Source: Paractinoplanes ferrugineus
Lineage (GTDB): Bacteria; Actinomycetota; Actinomycetes; Mycobacteriales; Micromonosporaceae
Assembly (NCBI RefSeq): GCF_016862195.1
Contig: NZ_BOMM01000038.1
Span: forward strand, 62,001 to 126,000
DNA length: 64,000 nt
Direction of reading: 5' to 3'
The position numbers and the translations under genes are program-made. The notes beneath the pieces were generated by a model. The model made no database searches and was not told the DNA's origin. It saw only the letters and a program-made list of their open reading frames with translations. This document shows, in pieces, positions 42,149 to 51,070 of this stretch; position 1 is the first letter of the stretch, and each line of letters begins with the position of its first letter.

Positions 42149-42182
42149 GAAGCGCCCGTCACCCTCCGGTGGCGGGCGCTTC
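42149..42182 (+). terminator. Strong hairpin terminator after secF
   Basis: GAAGCGCCCGTCACC (42149-42163) pairs with GGTGGCGGGCGCTTC (42168-42182) over 15 bp with one wobble pair and a CTCC loop. It begins 15 nt after the secF stop. It separates the Sec operon from apt. Confidence 0.75.
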
Positions 42183-42221
42183 CGCATCCCGGCCGCGACG
42201 GGCCGGGCCGCCGGGCTTGGT

Positions 42222-42227
42222 TAGGCT
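42222..42227 (+). promoter_or_regulatory. -10 box of a probable leaderless apt mRNA
   Basis: TAGGCT at 42222-42227 is followed by seven bases and then the GTG of apt. There is no ribosome-binding site. The same geometry occurs at the HIT gene and pdxT. Confidence 0.5.
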
Positions 42228-42234
42228 GGCGCCC

Positions 42235-42792
42235 GTGACAGATCAAGCTCCTCATGGCGACAGCGGACCGGAGCTCGCCTCCGTCGTTCTCGGCGGCACG
42301 GTCGACGTTCTCGACTTCCCCAAGCCGGGGATCGTCTTCAAGGACCTGATGCCCCTGTTCGCCGACGGCGCCGCGTTCCGCCGGGTGGTGGACGGCGTGA
42401 TCGAGCACTTCGGCCGCGAGTCGTTCGACGTGGTCGCCGGGGTGGAGGCACGCGGGTTCGTGGTGGCCGCCGCGGTCGCCTACGCGACCGGCGTCGGTGT
42501 CGTGCCGGTGCGCAAAGCCGGCAAGCTGCCCCGCAAGGCCCTGTCGGCGACATACGAGCTCGAGTACGGCGAAGCCACCCTCGAGGTGCACGAGGACGCT
42601 TTCGTCGCCGGGCAGCGCGTCCTGGTGGTCGACGACGTACTCGCCACGGGTGGCACGGCGGGCGCCGCGCTGGAACTCGTCGAACGGGCCGGTGGCACCG
42701 TCGCCGGCTTCACGGTTCTCATGGAACTGGGGTTCTTGAAGGGCCGGGAGCGGCTCGCGCCCCGCCCCGTACACGCGATGTTGACCGTTTGA
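42235..42792 (+). CDS. apt: Adenine phosphoribosyltransferase
   Basis: The 185-residue type I phosphoribosyltransferase has the PRPP loop VLVVDDVLATGGTA, the pyrophosphate-side GVEARGFV, and the conserved early PKPGIVFKD. It salvages adenine to AMP. The order secDF-apt-rel is conserved in actinobacteria. In several bacteria purine salvage enzymes at this locus are sensitive to (p)ppGpp, which fits the neighbourhood, but that is family knowledge only. GTG 42235 is preceded by a leaderless-type promoter. Confidence 0.96.
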   Translation: MTDQAPHGDSGPELASVVLGGTVDVLDFPKPGIVFKDLMPLFADGAAFRRVVDGVIEHFGRESFDVVAGVEARGFVVAAAVAYATGVGVVPVRKAGKLPRKALSATYELEYGEATLEVHEDAFVAGQRVLVVDDVLATGGTAGAALELVERAGGTVAGFTVLMELGFLKGRERLAPRPVHAMLTV

Positions 42793-42861
42793 TTGGGTTT
42801 CGTCCGGTTGATAACCGCTCTTTCGGAGGTTCGGCCGGGGCATCCGGGAAGTGTGTGCGGG

Positions 42862-42867
42862 TAGGAT
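42862..42867 (+). promoter_or_regulatory. -10 box of rel
   Basis: TAGGAT at 42862-42867 lies in the 90-nt gap between apt and rel. It would start the mRNA near 42874, giving a leader of about 30 nt to ATG 42907. The -35 region is not obvious. Confidence 0.45.
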
Positions 42868-42906
42868 GGCGTTCCTAACCAGGTGACCAACAGCAGGGGC
42901 TCCGGG

Positions 42907-45429
42907 ATGAGTGAGCTTCACCGGCCGACGGTGACCGGCGAGGTTTCTGTCGAAGGTGTGAGGAGACCGGTGTCCAGCGACGTCGCCCCTCCGGCGGAGG
43001 GCTCGGTGCAGCCGACCGACAAGGCAGGGACCGGCGCGGACGCGACAGCGTCCGCCGCGGACGGCACCCCGGAGGCTTCCACGCCCCGGCCGGCCGTCCC
43101 CGCCGTCGATCCCGAGGCCACCCAGCCGATGCCGCCCGGCGAGGAGCCGAGCAGCGCTTTCAGCGGCCTGGCCGGTGCCCCCACCGGGCGCCGGGTCCGA
43201 GCGCGCCTGGCCCGCTTCAACGCGCCGTGGCAGAGCACCCAGGTCAGCGAGGTGCTCGAGCCGCTGATCGCCACCCACCGGGCCAGCCACCCCAAGGCCG
43301 ACGGACGGCAGCTGCAGCGGGCCTTCGACGTGGCCGCCCGCTGGCACTCGGGGCAATACCGGAAGTCCGGCGACCCCTACATCACCCACCCGCTCGCCGT
43401 GGCGACGATCCTGGCCAACCTCGGCATGGACACGACCACGCTGGTGGCGGCGCTGCTGCACGACACGATCGAGGACACCGACTACTCCCTCGAGTCGATG
43501 AAGACCGACTTCGGCGCCGAGGTGGCGCTGCTGGTCGACGGCGTGACCAAGCTCGACCGGGTCAAGCTGGGTGACGCGGCCAAGGCCGAGACGATCCGCA
43601 AGATGGTCGTGGCCATGGCGAAAGACCCGCGGGTGCTGGTCATCAAGCTGGCCGACCGGCTGCACAACATGCGCACCCTGACCTTCCTGCCCCGGCCCAA
43701 GCAGGAGCAGAAGGCCAAGGAGACCCTCGAGATCCTGGCGCCGCTGGCCCACCGGCTCGGCATGAACACGATCAAGTGGGAGCTCGAGGACCTCGCCTTC
43801 GGCACGCTGTTCCCGAAGCGGTTCGAGGAGATCAACCGCCTCATCGGTGAGCACCAGCCGCAGCGGGAGGCGCTGCTGCGCCAGGTGACCAACCGGGTCG
43901 GCCTCGACCTGAAATCGGCGAAGATCAAGGCCGAGGTGACCGGCCGGCCCAAGCACCTCTACTCGATCTACCAGAAGATGATCGTGCGGGGCCGCGACTT
44001 CAACGACATCTACGACCTGGTCGGGGTGCGCATCCTGGTCGACACGGTCCGCGACTGCTACGCCGCGCTGGGGGTCATCCACGCGAACTGGCAGCCGGTG
44101 CCGGGCCGGTTCAAGGACTACATCGCGATGCCGAAGTTCAACATGTACCAGTCGCTGCACACGACGGTCATCGGCCCGACCGGCAAGCCGGTCGAGATGC
44201 AGATCAGAACCTTCGCGATGCACCGGACGGCGGAGTTCGGCATCGCCGCCCACTGGAAGTACAAGGAGCAGAAGGGCGCGACGATCGTCGGCCCGCCGGC
44301 GCACATCGACGAGATGACCTGGCTGCGGCAGCTGCTCGACTGGCAGCGCGAGGCGAGTGACCCGTCCGAGTTCCTCGACGCGTTGCGCTTCGACCTGTCC
44401 AGCCAGGAGGTCTACGTCTTCACGCCGAAGGGCGACGTGATCCCGCTGCCGACCGGTTCGACGCCTGTCGACTTCGCCTACGCGGTGCACACCCAGGTCG
44501 GGCACAAGTGCATCGGGGCGCGGGTCAACGGCAAGCTGGTGCCGCTGGAGTCGACGCTGTCCAACGGCGACGTCATCGAGATCTTCACGTCGAAGTCGGC
44601 CACCGCCGGCCCGACCCAGGACTGGCTCGGCTTCGTCAAGAGCCCACGGGCCCGCACGAAGATCAGGCAGTTCTTCAACAAGGAGCGCCGCGAGGAAGCG
44701 ATCGAGATCGGCAAGGAGGCGATCGTCAAGGCGATGCGCAAGCAGGGCCTGCCCCTGCAGCGCATGCTGACGAGCGAGAACCTCACCACGATCGCGCGTG
44801 ACCTGCACCTGGCCGACGTGGCCTCGCTCTACGCCGCGGTGGGGGAGAGCACCGTCTCGGCCCAGTCGGTCGTGCAGAAACTCGTCGCCGGCTTCGGCGG
44901 CGAGGAGGGCGCGGTCGAGGACATCGCCGAGACCGCCGTCGCGACCCGCCCGCCCCGCAACCGCACCACCACGCAGGACCCCGGCGTCGTGGTCAAGGGC
45001 GTCAGCGACGTGTGGGTCAAACTGGCCCGCTGCTGCACCCCGGTCCCCGGCGACGCGGTCTTCGGCTTCGTCACCCGCTCCGGCGGCGTCAGCGTCCACC
45101 GGGAGGACTGCGCCAACGCCGAGGACCTCCGCGACCAGCCGGAACGCGTGGTCGAGGTGAGCTGGAAACCCACCAGCGCGTCCACCTTCCTGGTGGCGAT
45201 CCAGGTGGAGGCGCTCGACCGGCACAAACTGCTGGCCGACGTCACCCGGGTGCTGTCGGAGGAGCGGGTCAACATCCTGTCCGCCACCGTCACCACCACC
45301 CGCGACCGAGTGGCAGTCAGCCGCTTCACCTTCGAGATGGCCGACCCCAAACACCTCGGCCACCTGGTCGCCGCCGTCCGCAAGGTCGACGGAGTGTTCG
45401 ACGCCTACCGCGTCACCTCCGGCGCCTGA
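42907..45429 (+). CDS. relA: Bifunctional (p)ppGpp synthetase/hydrolase Rel
   Basis: The 840-residue RSH protein has an intact hydrolase HD domain (AALLHDTIEDT, KLADRLHNMRTL), synthetase motifs (RFKDYIAMPK, YQSLHTTV, EMQIRT), a TGS domain (GSTPVDFAYAVHTQVG), a helical/zinc-finger region (ARCCTPVPGD) and a C-terminal ACT domain. It should therefore both make and destroy the alarmone. About 90 low-complexity residues precede the catalytic part. Starts at 42883 (GTG) and 42970 (GTG with AGGAG) are alternatives, the last having the best ribosome-binding site. Confidence 0.96.
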   Translation: MSELHRPTVTGEVSVEGVRRPVSSDVAPPAEGSVQPTDKAGTGADATASAADGTPEASTPRPAVPAVDPEATQPMPPGEEPSSAFSGLAGAPTGRRVRARLARFNAPWQSTQVSEVLEPLIATHRASHPKADGRQLQRAFDVAARWHSGQYRKSGDPYITHPLAVATILANLGMDTTTLVAALLHDTIEDTDYSLESMKTDFGAEVALLVDGVTKLDRVKLGDAAKAETIRKMVVAMAKDPRVLVIKLADRLHNMRTLTFLPRPKQEQKAKETLEILAPLAHRLGMNTIKWELEDLAFGTLFPKRFEEINRLIGEHQPQREALLRQVTNRVGLDLKSAKIKAEVTGRPKHLYSIYQKMIVRGRDFNDIYDLVGVRILVDTVRDCYAALGVIHANWQPVPGRFKDYIAMPKFNMYQSLHTTVIGPTGKPVEMQIRTFAMHRTAEFGIAAHWKYKEQKGATIVGPPAHIDEMTWLRQLLDWQREASDPSEFLDALRFDLSSQEVYVFTPKGDVIPLPTGSTPVDFAYAVHTQVGHKCIGARVNGKLVPLESTLSNGDVIEIFTSKSATAGPTQDWLGFVKSPRARTKIRQFFNKERREEAIEIGKEAIVKAMRKQGLPLQRMLTSENLTTIARDLHLADVASLYAAVGESTVSAQSVVQKLVAGFGGEEGAVEDIAETAVATRPPRNRTTTQDPGVVVKGVSDVWVKLARCCTPVPGDAVFGFVTRSGGVSVHREDCANAEDLRDQPERVVEVSWKPTSASTFLVAIQVEALDRHKLLADVTRVLSEERVNILSATVTTTRDRVAVSRFTFEMADPKHLGHLVAAVRKVDGVFDAYRVTSGA

Positions 45430-45438
45430 CCGCGGCGG

Positions 45439-46383
45439 TTACGCGAGGCGGCGGAGCACTGTCTCGATAGCGATCTCGACTCGAGAGGTCATGCCGGGCG
45501 CATCGACAAGACGGCGCCCGGCGACCTGACCTTGGATCCACTTCGGGTCGCTGTCGTCATAGTGCAGCAGGGCGTACAAGTCCCACCACGGATCGAGGGT
45601 CACCCCGGCGATCGACTCATAGCGCGACCGCAACTGCTCCGCCCACTCCGGCGAGTAGAGCGCCGCCAGGTAGCGCCGGCAGTGCCCGACATCAAGAGCG
45701 CGTGACCCTCGATGAATGCCGTTCCAGTCGGTCAGTCCGGTGATCCGCCCACGCGACCACAGCAGGTTGACCGGCAACAGGTCGCAGTGCAGGAAGACAG
45801 CGGTGTCCTTCGGCGGCGCCTGCGCCATGACTCCGAACGCCTCATGCCACACAGCCGGCTTCCGCGCGCCGGCCGGCACCTGAAACGCGTCCCGCGGAGC
45901 GATCCAGGAATCCGTCCACGGCCGGAAGATCTTCGCCGGAAGATCGAGGGAATGCAGCAGTACGGCAATCTCCGCGATCCTGGTCATCCACGACCGGGGG
46001 TCCGCCGGGTTGAGGTCGACATGTCCCGGCAACCGGGTCATCAGCAATGCGGGGGCGCCGCCGGTGCGGGCGCCGGCGACATCAGCGGCCAGGATGCTCG
46101 GCACCGGAAGCCCGCTTCCGGCCACCACACCGAGGTTGGCGATCTCCTTTTCGAGGGCTTGGCGCAGGCCGAGCCCGCCCGGGTACTGCCGCAGCACGAC
46201 GAACGTCCGCGTTCCGTGCCGCTCGACCGTCAGCCGATGAACGGCGGAGCAGACGCCCCCGGTCAACCGGCGACGGCCGACGATGCGACTGCCGCGACCC
46301 ATCGACGCCGCGACCCAGTCGAGAGTCTCCGCGGAGGGCCGGCGCTGTCTGAACCCACTGTCCCGCCAGTCGCCGCCGGTCAT
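45439..46383 (-). CDS. APH-type phosphotransferase
   Basis: The 314-residue aminoglycoside-phosphotransferase-fold protein has the catalytic loop HCDLLPVNLLW (usual HGDLHPGN) and the metal site GLTDWNGIHRGSRALDVGH (usual DW...D). The small-lobe Lys position is replaced by the less clear VVLRQYPG. Such proteins phosphorylate small metabolites or antibiotics, and many are orphans. The stop lies 9 nt from the convergent rel stop. No resistance function can be claimed. Confidence 0.85.
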   Translation of the reverse strand: MTGGDWRDSGFRQRRPSAETLDWVAASMGRGSRIVGRRRLTGGVCSAVHRLTVERHGTRTFVVLRQYPGGLGLRQALEKEIANLGVVAGSGLPVPSILAADVAGARTGGAPALLMTRLPGHVDLNPADPRSWMTRIAEIAVLLHSLDLPAKIFRPWTDSWIAPRDAFQVPAGARKPAVWHEAFGVMAQAPPKDTAVFLHCDLLPVNLLWSRGRITGLTDWNGIHRGSRALDVGHCRRYLAALYSPEWAEQLRSRYESIAGVTLDPWWDLYALLHYDDSDPKWIQGQVAGRRLVDAPGMTSRVEIAIETVLRRLA

Positions 46384-46915
46384 GTGCGCGAGCCTATTCG
46401 CCGGGGACCGGGCTCGCTATGCGGCCGAGATCAGCCATGGCAACGCGGTGATGCTGGCCTTTACCTGCTGGTGGCCGGCCCGATTTGCAAACCCGGCTCG
46501 ACGCCCTGGCCCGGGGCCGTCCGGAACCGCCTGGTGCTCGCGTGCGCACCTCGAACGAGCCGTGGCCATGGCCGACCGACAAGCTGACCGCATTGCGCCT
46601 TGCCGGATGGTTGGTCACCGACTCGCCGTATGTTCGCAGCCCGCACTCACCACCTCGGACGGTCTGATCCGGCGGCCGAGGGAGGTGTGGTCAAGACCCG
46701 CGATGCGACGGTCTGCTGTGCTCACCCACTTATGCCGGCCGCGACGGCCACCCGGGCTACGTCGGCCCGGCGGGCGGCACGGGGGAGGGCGGGAGCGTCA
46801 CTGTCCACTCGGGACGGACGCGGGTCGTTCGGGCGGCTGGGGGCGCGGCAGCTGGGTCTTGGGCGGGGGGAGCTTGCGGCGGGCGTGCCAGGGGAGTGGT
46901 GGGACGCGCGTACTG
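46384..46915. other. Gene-poor region with coding-like fragments
   Basis: About 530 nt between the phosphotransferase start and the terminator of the cyclophilin genes contain no credible gene. Short open frames on both strands lack ribosome-binding sites and have unclear codon bias. A plus-strand stretch (about 46440-46670) reads in two adjacent frames as possible protein (GDAGLYLLVAGPIC, then LDALARGRPEPPG), as if a gene had been frameshifted and decayed. The upstream part must hold the phosphotransferase promoter. Confidence 0.35.
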
Positions 46916-46947
46916 AAGAAAAGGGCGAGGCCGGCCGGCCTCGCCCT
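46913..46947 (-). terminator. Rho-independent terminator of the cyclophilin operon
   Basis: AGGGCGAGGCCGG and CCGGCCTCGCCCT form a perfect 26-nt palindrome at 46922-46947. On the minus strand it is followed by TTTTCTTC. It lies 17 nt beyond the stop of the second cyclophilin gene. Confidence 0.85.
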
Positions 46948-46963
46948 GTGCGTCAAGCGGGAG

Positions 46964-47791
46964 TTACGACATCGTCAGGGCTTTGATGTCGACTTCCTTC
47001 TTGGGGTGGCCGCCGCCCGCGGAGGCCTTGAACGCCTCGTCGTCGCCGGCCTTCATGACGTCCTTGACGATGTCCAGGCCGGTGGTGACGGTGCCGAGCA
47101 GGGTGTAGCTCGCCGGGAGCTGGGTGTCTTCGGCGCAGATGAAGAACTGGCTGCCGGTGCTGCCCGCCTTGCCGGTGTTGGCCATGGCGATCGAGCCGGC
47201 GGGGTAGGGCTTGTTGGTGTCGGTGGGGAGGTTCTCCTCAGCCATGGTGTAGCTGGGGCCGCCCTGGCCGTCGGTGTCGCGGTAGCCCTTGCCGGAGGCG
47301 AACGGGTCGCCGCACTGCAGCACCTTGAAGTTGGCCTCGTTGACCATGCGGTGGCACTTGGTGTTGTCCCAGAACTTCTTGCTCGCGAGGTAGCTGAAGC
47401 TGGCGGCGGTGCAGGGGACCTTCGCCTTGTCGAGGTTGGCGACGATCTTGCCGAGGTTCGTGTCCATCGTCATGGTCGCGGTGCCGGTGTTGGGCGCGGT
47501 GGCGGGCGGGGTGCCGACGTCCTTGGTCTTGCCGCCGCCGGTGTCCGGCGTCCAGGTGCAGGCGACCGACCCGGCCGGGACGGAACTCGCGGCCGCGGTG
47601 CTCTTCTTGTCGTCGTCCTTGAACGGGTTGACGATGAAGAACACGACGCCGGCGACGACCACGACGGCGATCGCCGATCCGATGATCGTCTGTCGCTGGC
47701 GCCGCTTGCGGGCGGACTCGGCGCGCTCGGCCATCTCCTTCTCGAGCCGGGCCCGGGCCGCCTGGCGCTGCTTGTCCTTGATCGACGACAC
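46964..47791 (-). CDS. Membrane-anchored cyclophilin-type peptidyl-prolyl isomerase
   Basis: The 275-residue protein has a charged cytoplasmic N-terminus, one span (TIIGSAIAVVVVAGVVFFIV, about 35-54) and an extracytoplasmic cyclophilin domain from about 105. The catalytic Arg (CHRMV, Arg148), Gln (VLQCGDP) and GSQFFIC are present. Two cysteines (146, 160) sit where they could form a disulfide. GTG 47791 follows AGGAGG by 6 nt. The place next to rel matches ppiB of M. tuberculosis. It is second in a tandem pair, 34 nt after its paralogue. Confidence 0.9.
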   Translation of the reverse strand: MSSIKDKQRQAARARLEKEMAERAESARKRRQRQTIIGSAIAVVVVAGVVFFIVNPFKDDDKKSTAAASSVPAGSVACTWTPDTGGGKTKDVGTPPATAPNTGTATMTMDTNLGKIVANLDKAKVPCTAASFSYLASKKFWDNTKCHRMVNEANFKVLQCGDPFASGKGYRDTDGQGGPSYTMAEENLPTDTNKPYPAGSIAMANTGKAGSTGSQFFICAEDTQLPASYTLLGTVTTGLDIVKDVMKAGDDEAFKASAGGGHPKKEVDIKALTMS

Positions 47792-47825
47792 GGTGGTCCT
47801 CCTGCTGTGTTCGGCCTGGGGGGAG

Positions 47826-48683
47826 TTAAGACTGGGCGCTCGCCGACGGTGCCGCGGAGGCAGCGGTGTCGCCGAAGGTGAGCGTCTTGATCGTGATCTT
47901 CGTCTTGGGCTTGATCTTGTCGCCGGCCGAGTCCGCAACGGTGGGGATCTTGCCGATCTTGGTGACGGTGTCCATGCCGGCGGACACCGTGCCGAGGATC
48001 GAGAACTCAGGGCTGGCCGGCGAGTAGTCCTTGAAGAAGATCAGGAACTGGCTGCCGTTGGTGCCGGGCGGGTTACCGATCAGGGCGACCGTGCCGGCGG
48101 GGTAGAGCACCGGCTTGCCACCCGGGCCGGCGCTCGGCGAGGGGTCCGGCGCGGCCGGGGTGTTCTCGCTGTAGACGCTGTACGTCGGGCCGCCGAGTCC
48201 GGTGCCGCTCGGGTCGCCGCAGCGGAGCGCGCCGTAGGTCGTGATCTCGTGGCACGTGGTGTTGTCGAAGAACTTCTTGGTCGCGAGGTACCGAAGATCC
48301 TCGGTGCCGCACGGCGCCTTCTCCTGATCCATCTCGACCTTGATGGGCGCACCCTGGTCGGTGCTGATGGTCATGGTGTCGGAGCCGAGCGTCGGAATGC
48401 CCTTGGTTCCGGGCGTGCCGACGTCCTTGAGGTTGGTGTTGGTGGTCGCGCTCTGCGGCGTCCAGGCACACACGTCCTGAGCGGCCGTGTCCTCCTTTTT
48501 GTCGGCGGAGTCGAACGCGCCGCCGACCCAGGCGATGCCGCCGACGATCAGCAGGACCGCGAGACTCACGCCGAGTCCGGCGTAGAGGCGTCGCTTGCCC
48601 CGCTCCTTGGAGGCACGCTTCGCCATCCGCCGATCGTGCTTCGCCCGCGCGAGCTTGCGCTGCCGGTCCTTACTGGAAGCCAC
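47826..48683 (-). CDS. Membrane-anchored cyclophilin paralogue lacking the catalytic arginine
   Basis: The 285-residue paralogue shares the layout: basic cytoplasmic start, one span (LYAGLGVSLAVLLIVGGIAW, about 33-52), and an extracytoplasmic cyclophilin domain. The active-site segment reads CHEITTYGALRCGDP, so the Arg is Glu146 and the Gln two positions before Cys-Gly-Asp is replaced, while the Cys pair (144, 155) and GSQFLIFF remain. It may bind proline peptides without isomerising them. It starts at GTG 48683 and is first in the two-gene operon. Confidence 0.87.
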   Translation of the reverse strand: MASSKDRQRKLARAKHDRRMAKRASKERGKRRLYAGLGVSLAVLLIVGGIAWVGGAFDSADKKEDTAAQDVCAWTPQSATTNTNLKDVGTPGTKGIPTLGSDTMTISTDQGAPIKVEMDQEKAPCGTEDLRYLATKKFFDNTTCHEITTYGALRCGDPSGTGLGGPTYSVYSENTPAAPDPSPSAGPGGKPVLYPAGTVALIGNPPGTNGSQFLIFFKDYSPASPEFSILGTVSAGMDTVTKIGKIPTVADSAGDKIKPKTKITIKTLTFGDTAASAAPSASAQS

Positions 48684-48980
48684 CGAACGTTGCCCTTCTT
48701 CACATGCTCTTCGTCACACGCCCGCAAGAGTGTACGGGTAGCTCCTGGGAAAGTGGTGTGCCCCCGCCGGGAGGATGCCGTGTCCAGGGATGTTCACCGG
48801 TTCGATCATTCGATGCATCCAGCCGGGCGAATATATGGGTTGTCGGCCGGCTAGTTGTCGAGGTGCAATGTGCACGTGCCTAGGTCCGACCGGGCCCGGC
48901 CCGGCTCCGGCCGCCCGGTGGACATCCGTGCGGGCGGCACTCGTTACGATTTGCTCCGGACTAGCTGAGAGGTTGTGGTC

Positions 48981-49664
48981 GTGCTCGTCACCGGCGTTGA
49001 GGCGCAGGCCTTCGGCACCAACTGCTATGTGGTCGCCGCCGGGCCGGGCGAGCAGTGCCTGATCGTCGACCCCGGCATCGGCGTGCTCGAGCGGCTCGAC
49101 TCGCTGCTCGCCGAGCACCGGCTGCACCCGGCCGCGGTGCTGCTCACCCACGGCCACGTGGACCACACGTTCTCGGTCGCGCCGGTGTGCGGCGCGCGCG
49201 GCATCACGGCCTATGTGCACCCCGCCGACCTGGAGATGCTCGCCGACCCGGCCAAGGGCCTGAGCACGGATCTCGTCCAGCTCTTCGGCGGCCGGCTGGA
49301 ATACTCCGAGCCCGAGGACGTCGCGGAACTCACCGACGGCGCGGTCCTGAACATCGCCGGCATCGAGATCGCCGTCGACCACGCGCCCGGCCATACCGGC
49401 GGGTCGGTGCTTTTCCGCCTGCCCGGAGACGACGCCCCGCTGTGCCTTTCGGGTGACGTTCTCTTCGCGGGATCCATCGGGCGCACCGACCTGCCGGGCG
49501 GCAGCACCGACACGATGATGGCCAGCCTGCGGGACAAGATCCTGCCGCTCGCCGACGAGACCGTCGTCCTGCCCGGCCACGGACCGGCCACCACCATCGG
49601 CCGTGAGCGCGCGACCAACCCGTACCTGCGGGAGTTGAGCGCCGCGCCCGGCCGCGGACTTTAG
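48981..49664 (+). CDS. MBL-fold metallo-hydrolase (glyoxalase II-like)
   Basis: The 227-residue protein has the metal-binding HGHVDHTFS, a second His in DHAPGHTGGSV, the bridging Asp in LCLSGDVLF and a late His in VLPGHGPATT. It matches the position of Rv2581c between ppiB and hisS in M. tuberculosis. Glyoxalase II activity is the usual annotation, but thiol-ester substrates differ in mycothiol-using bacteria. GTG 48981 is chosen since GAGAGG (48967-48972) lies 8 nt upstream. hisS follows after 9 nt. Confidence 0.92.
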   Translation: MLVTGVEAQAFGTNCYVVAAGPGEQCLIVDPGIGVLERLDSLLAEHRLHPAAVLLTHGHVDHTFSVAPVCGARGITAYVHPADLEMLADPAKGLSTDLVQLFGGRLEYSEPEDVAELTDGAVLNIAGIEIAVDHAPGHTGGSVLFRLPGDDAPLCLSGDVLFAGSIGRTDLPGGSTDTMMASLRDKILPLADETVVLPGHGPATTIGRERATNPYLRELSAAPGRGL

Positions 49665-49673
49665 GGGTTAGTA

Positions 49674-50993
49674 GTGCCTATCTCTGGCTTTCCGGAATGG
49701 CTTCCCGCGCAGCGCATGATCGAGCAGCGGGTCGTCGATCGCCTTCGTTCGACCTTCGAGCTGTACGGCTTCGCTCCGCTCGAGACGCGCTCGGTCGAGC
49801 CGCTCGACACCCTGCTCAGCAAGGGGGAGACCTCGAAGGAGGTCTACCTGCTGCACCGCCTGCAGGGTTCGGCGGACGCCACCGGCGAGGATCAGCTCGG
49901 CCTGCACTTCGATCTGACGGTGCCGTTCGCCCGCTTCGTCGTGGAGAACGCGGGCAAACTGCAGTTCCCGTTCCGCCGCTACCAGATCCAGAAGGTGTGG
50001 CGGGGCGAGCGCCCGCAGGAGGGCCGTTACCGCGAGTTCCTGCAGGCCGACATCGACGTGGTCAACCGCGACTCGCTGCCGTTCCACTACGACACCGAGA
50101 TGCCGCTGGTGATCGGCGACGCGCTGAGCGGCCTGCCGATTCCGCCGGTCCGCATCCTGGTCAACAACCGCAAGGTGTGCGAGGGCTTCTACCGCGGCCT
50201 CGGCCTCGCCGACACCGACCAGGTGCTGCGCACGGTCGACAAGCTCGACAAGATCGGCCCGGCCAAGGTGGCCGGCCTGCTCGTCGAGACCGCCGGGGCG
50301 ACCGAGGCCCAGGCCGCGGCCTGCCTGGAGCTGGCCGCGATCTCGGCCGACGACGGCTCGTTCGTCGAGGCGGTGCGCAAGCTGGGAGTCACCGACCCGC
50401 TGCTCGACGAGGGCCTCGGCGAGCTGGTACGGGTGGTGCAGGCGGCCCGGGAGCACGCACCGGGCCTGGTCGTCGCCGACCTGAAGATCGCTCGCGGCCT
50501 CGACTACTACACCGGCACGGTCTACGAGACCCAGCTGCTCGGCTACGAGCGGTTCGGGTCGATCTGCTCCGGCGGCCGTTACGACAACCTCGCCTCGTCC
50601 GGCAAGGAGCGGTTCCCCGGCGTGGGCATCTCGATCGGGGTGTCGCGCATGCTCGGCCTGCTCTTCGGCCGCCAGGCGCTGACCGTGTCCCGGTCGGTGC
50701 CGACAGCCGTGCTCGTCGCCCTGCCCCACGAGGACCAGCGGGTGGCGTGCGACCGGATCGCCGGCGCGCTGCGCCGCCGCGGCATCCCGACCGAGGTGGC
50801 GCCGGCCGCGGCGAAATTCGGCAAGCAGATTCAGTACGCCGATCGCCGTGGCATTCCGTACGTCTGGTTCCCGGGCGAGCCCGACACGGTCAAGGACATC
50901 CGCTCGGGTGAGCAGGTCGAGGCCGACGCCGCCGGATGGGCGCCACCGGTCGCCGACCTGCACCCGGCGGTCGGTGCCGGCGAGCCTCGATGA
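49674..50993 (+). CDS. hisS: Histidine--tRNA ligase
   Basis: The 439-residue class II synthetase has motif 2 (YQIQKVWRGERPQEGRYREF, a position marker near 104-123), the histidine-specific ARGLDYYTGTVYE, the motif 3 Arg in GVGISIGVSRMLGLL and the C-terminal anticodon-binding domain. The N-terminus begins PISGFPEWLPAQRM with no long extension. GTG 49674 starts 9 nt after the MBL hydrolase, so the two are co-transcribed. It completes the conserved rel-ppi-MBL-hisS order. Confidence 0.97.
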   Translation: MPISGFPEWLPAQRMIEQRVVDRLRSTFELYGFAPLETRSVEPLDTLLSKGETSKEVYLLHRLQGSADATGEDQLGLHFDLTVPFARFVVENAGKLQFPFRRYQIQKVWRGERPQEGRYREFLQADIDVVNRDSLPFHYDTEMPLVIGDALSGLPIPPVRILVNNRKVCEGFYRGLGLADTDQVLRTVDKLDKIGPAKVAGLLVETAGATEAQAAACLELAAISADDGSFVEAVRKLGVTDPLLDEGLGELVRVVQAAREHAPGLVVADLKIARGLDYYTGTVYETQLLGYERFGSICSGGRYDNLASSGKERFPGVGISIGVSRMLGLLFGRQALTVSRSVPTAVLVALPHEDQRVACDRIAGALRRRGIPTEVAPAAAKFGKQIQYADRRGIPYVWFPGEPDTVKDIRSGEQVEADAAGWAPPVADLHPAVGAGEPR

Positions 50994-51070
50994 TCCGCCG
51001 CCGCCCGTTGCCGCCGCCCGGGAGTCGGCTGTGAATCCGGAGGCGATGACGGATACCGGCGGGTAGGAGG

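Noticed and set aside
41893..45363. A very long open frame on the minus strand opposite secF, apt and rel
   Set aside because: It is a mirror of the GC-rich codon pattern of strongly supported genes on the plus strand. Its translation is low-complexity His/Asp/Arg/Gly-rich with no family motif.
45439..46383. Aminoglycoside-resistance gene
   Set aside because: Only the phosphotransferase fold is supported. The catalytic loop is divergent, and no antibiotic-cluster context is present.
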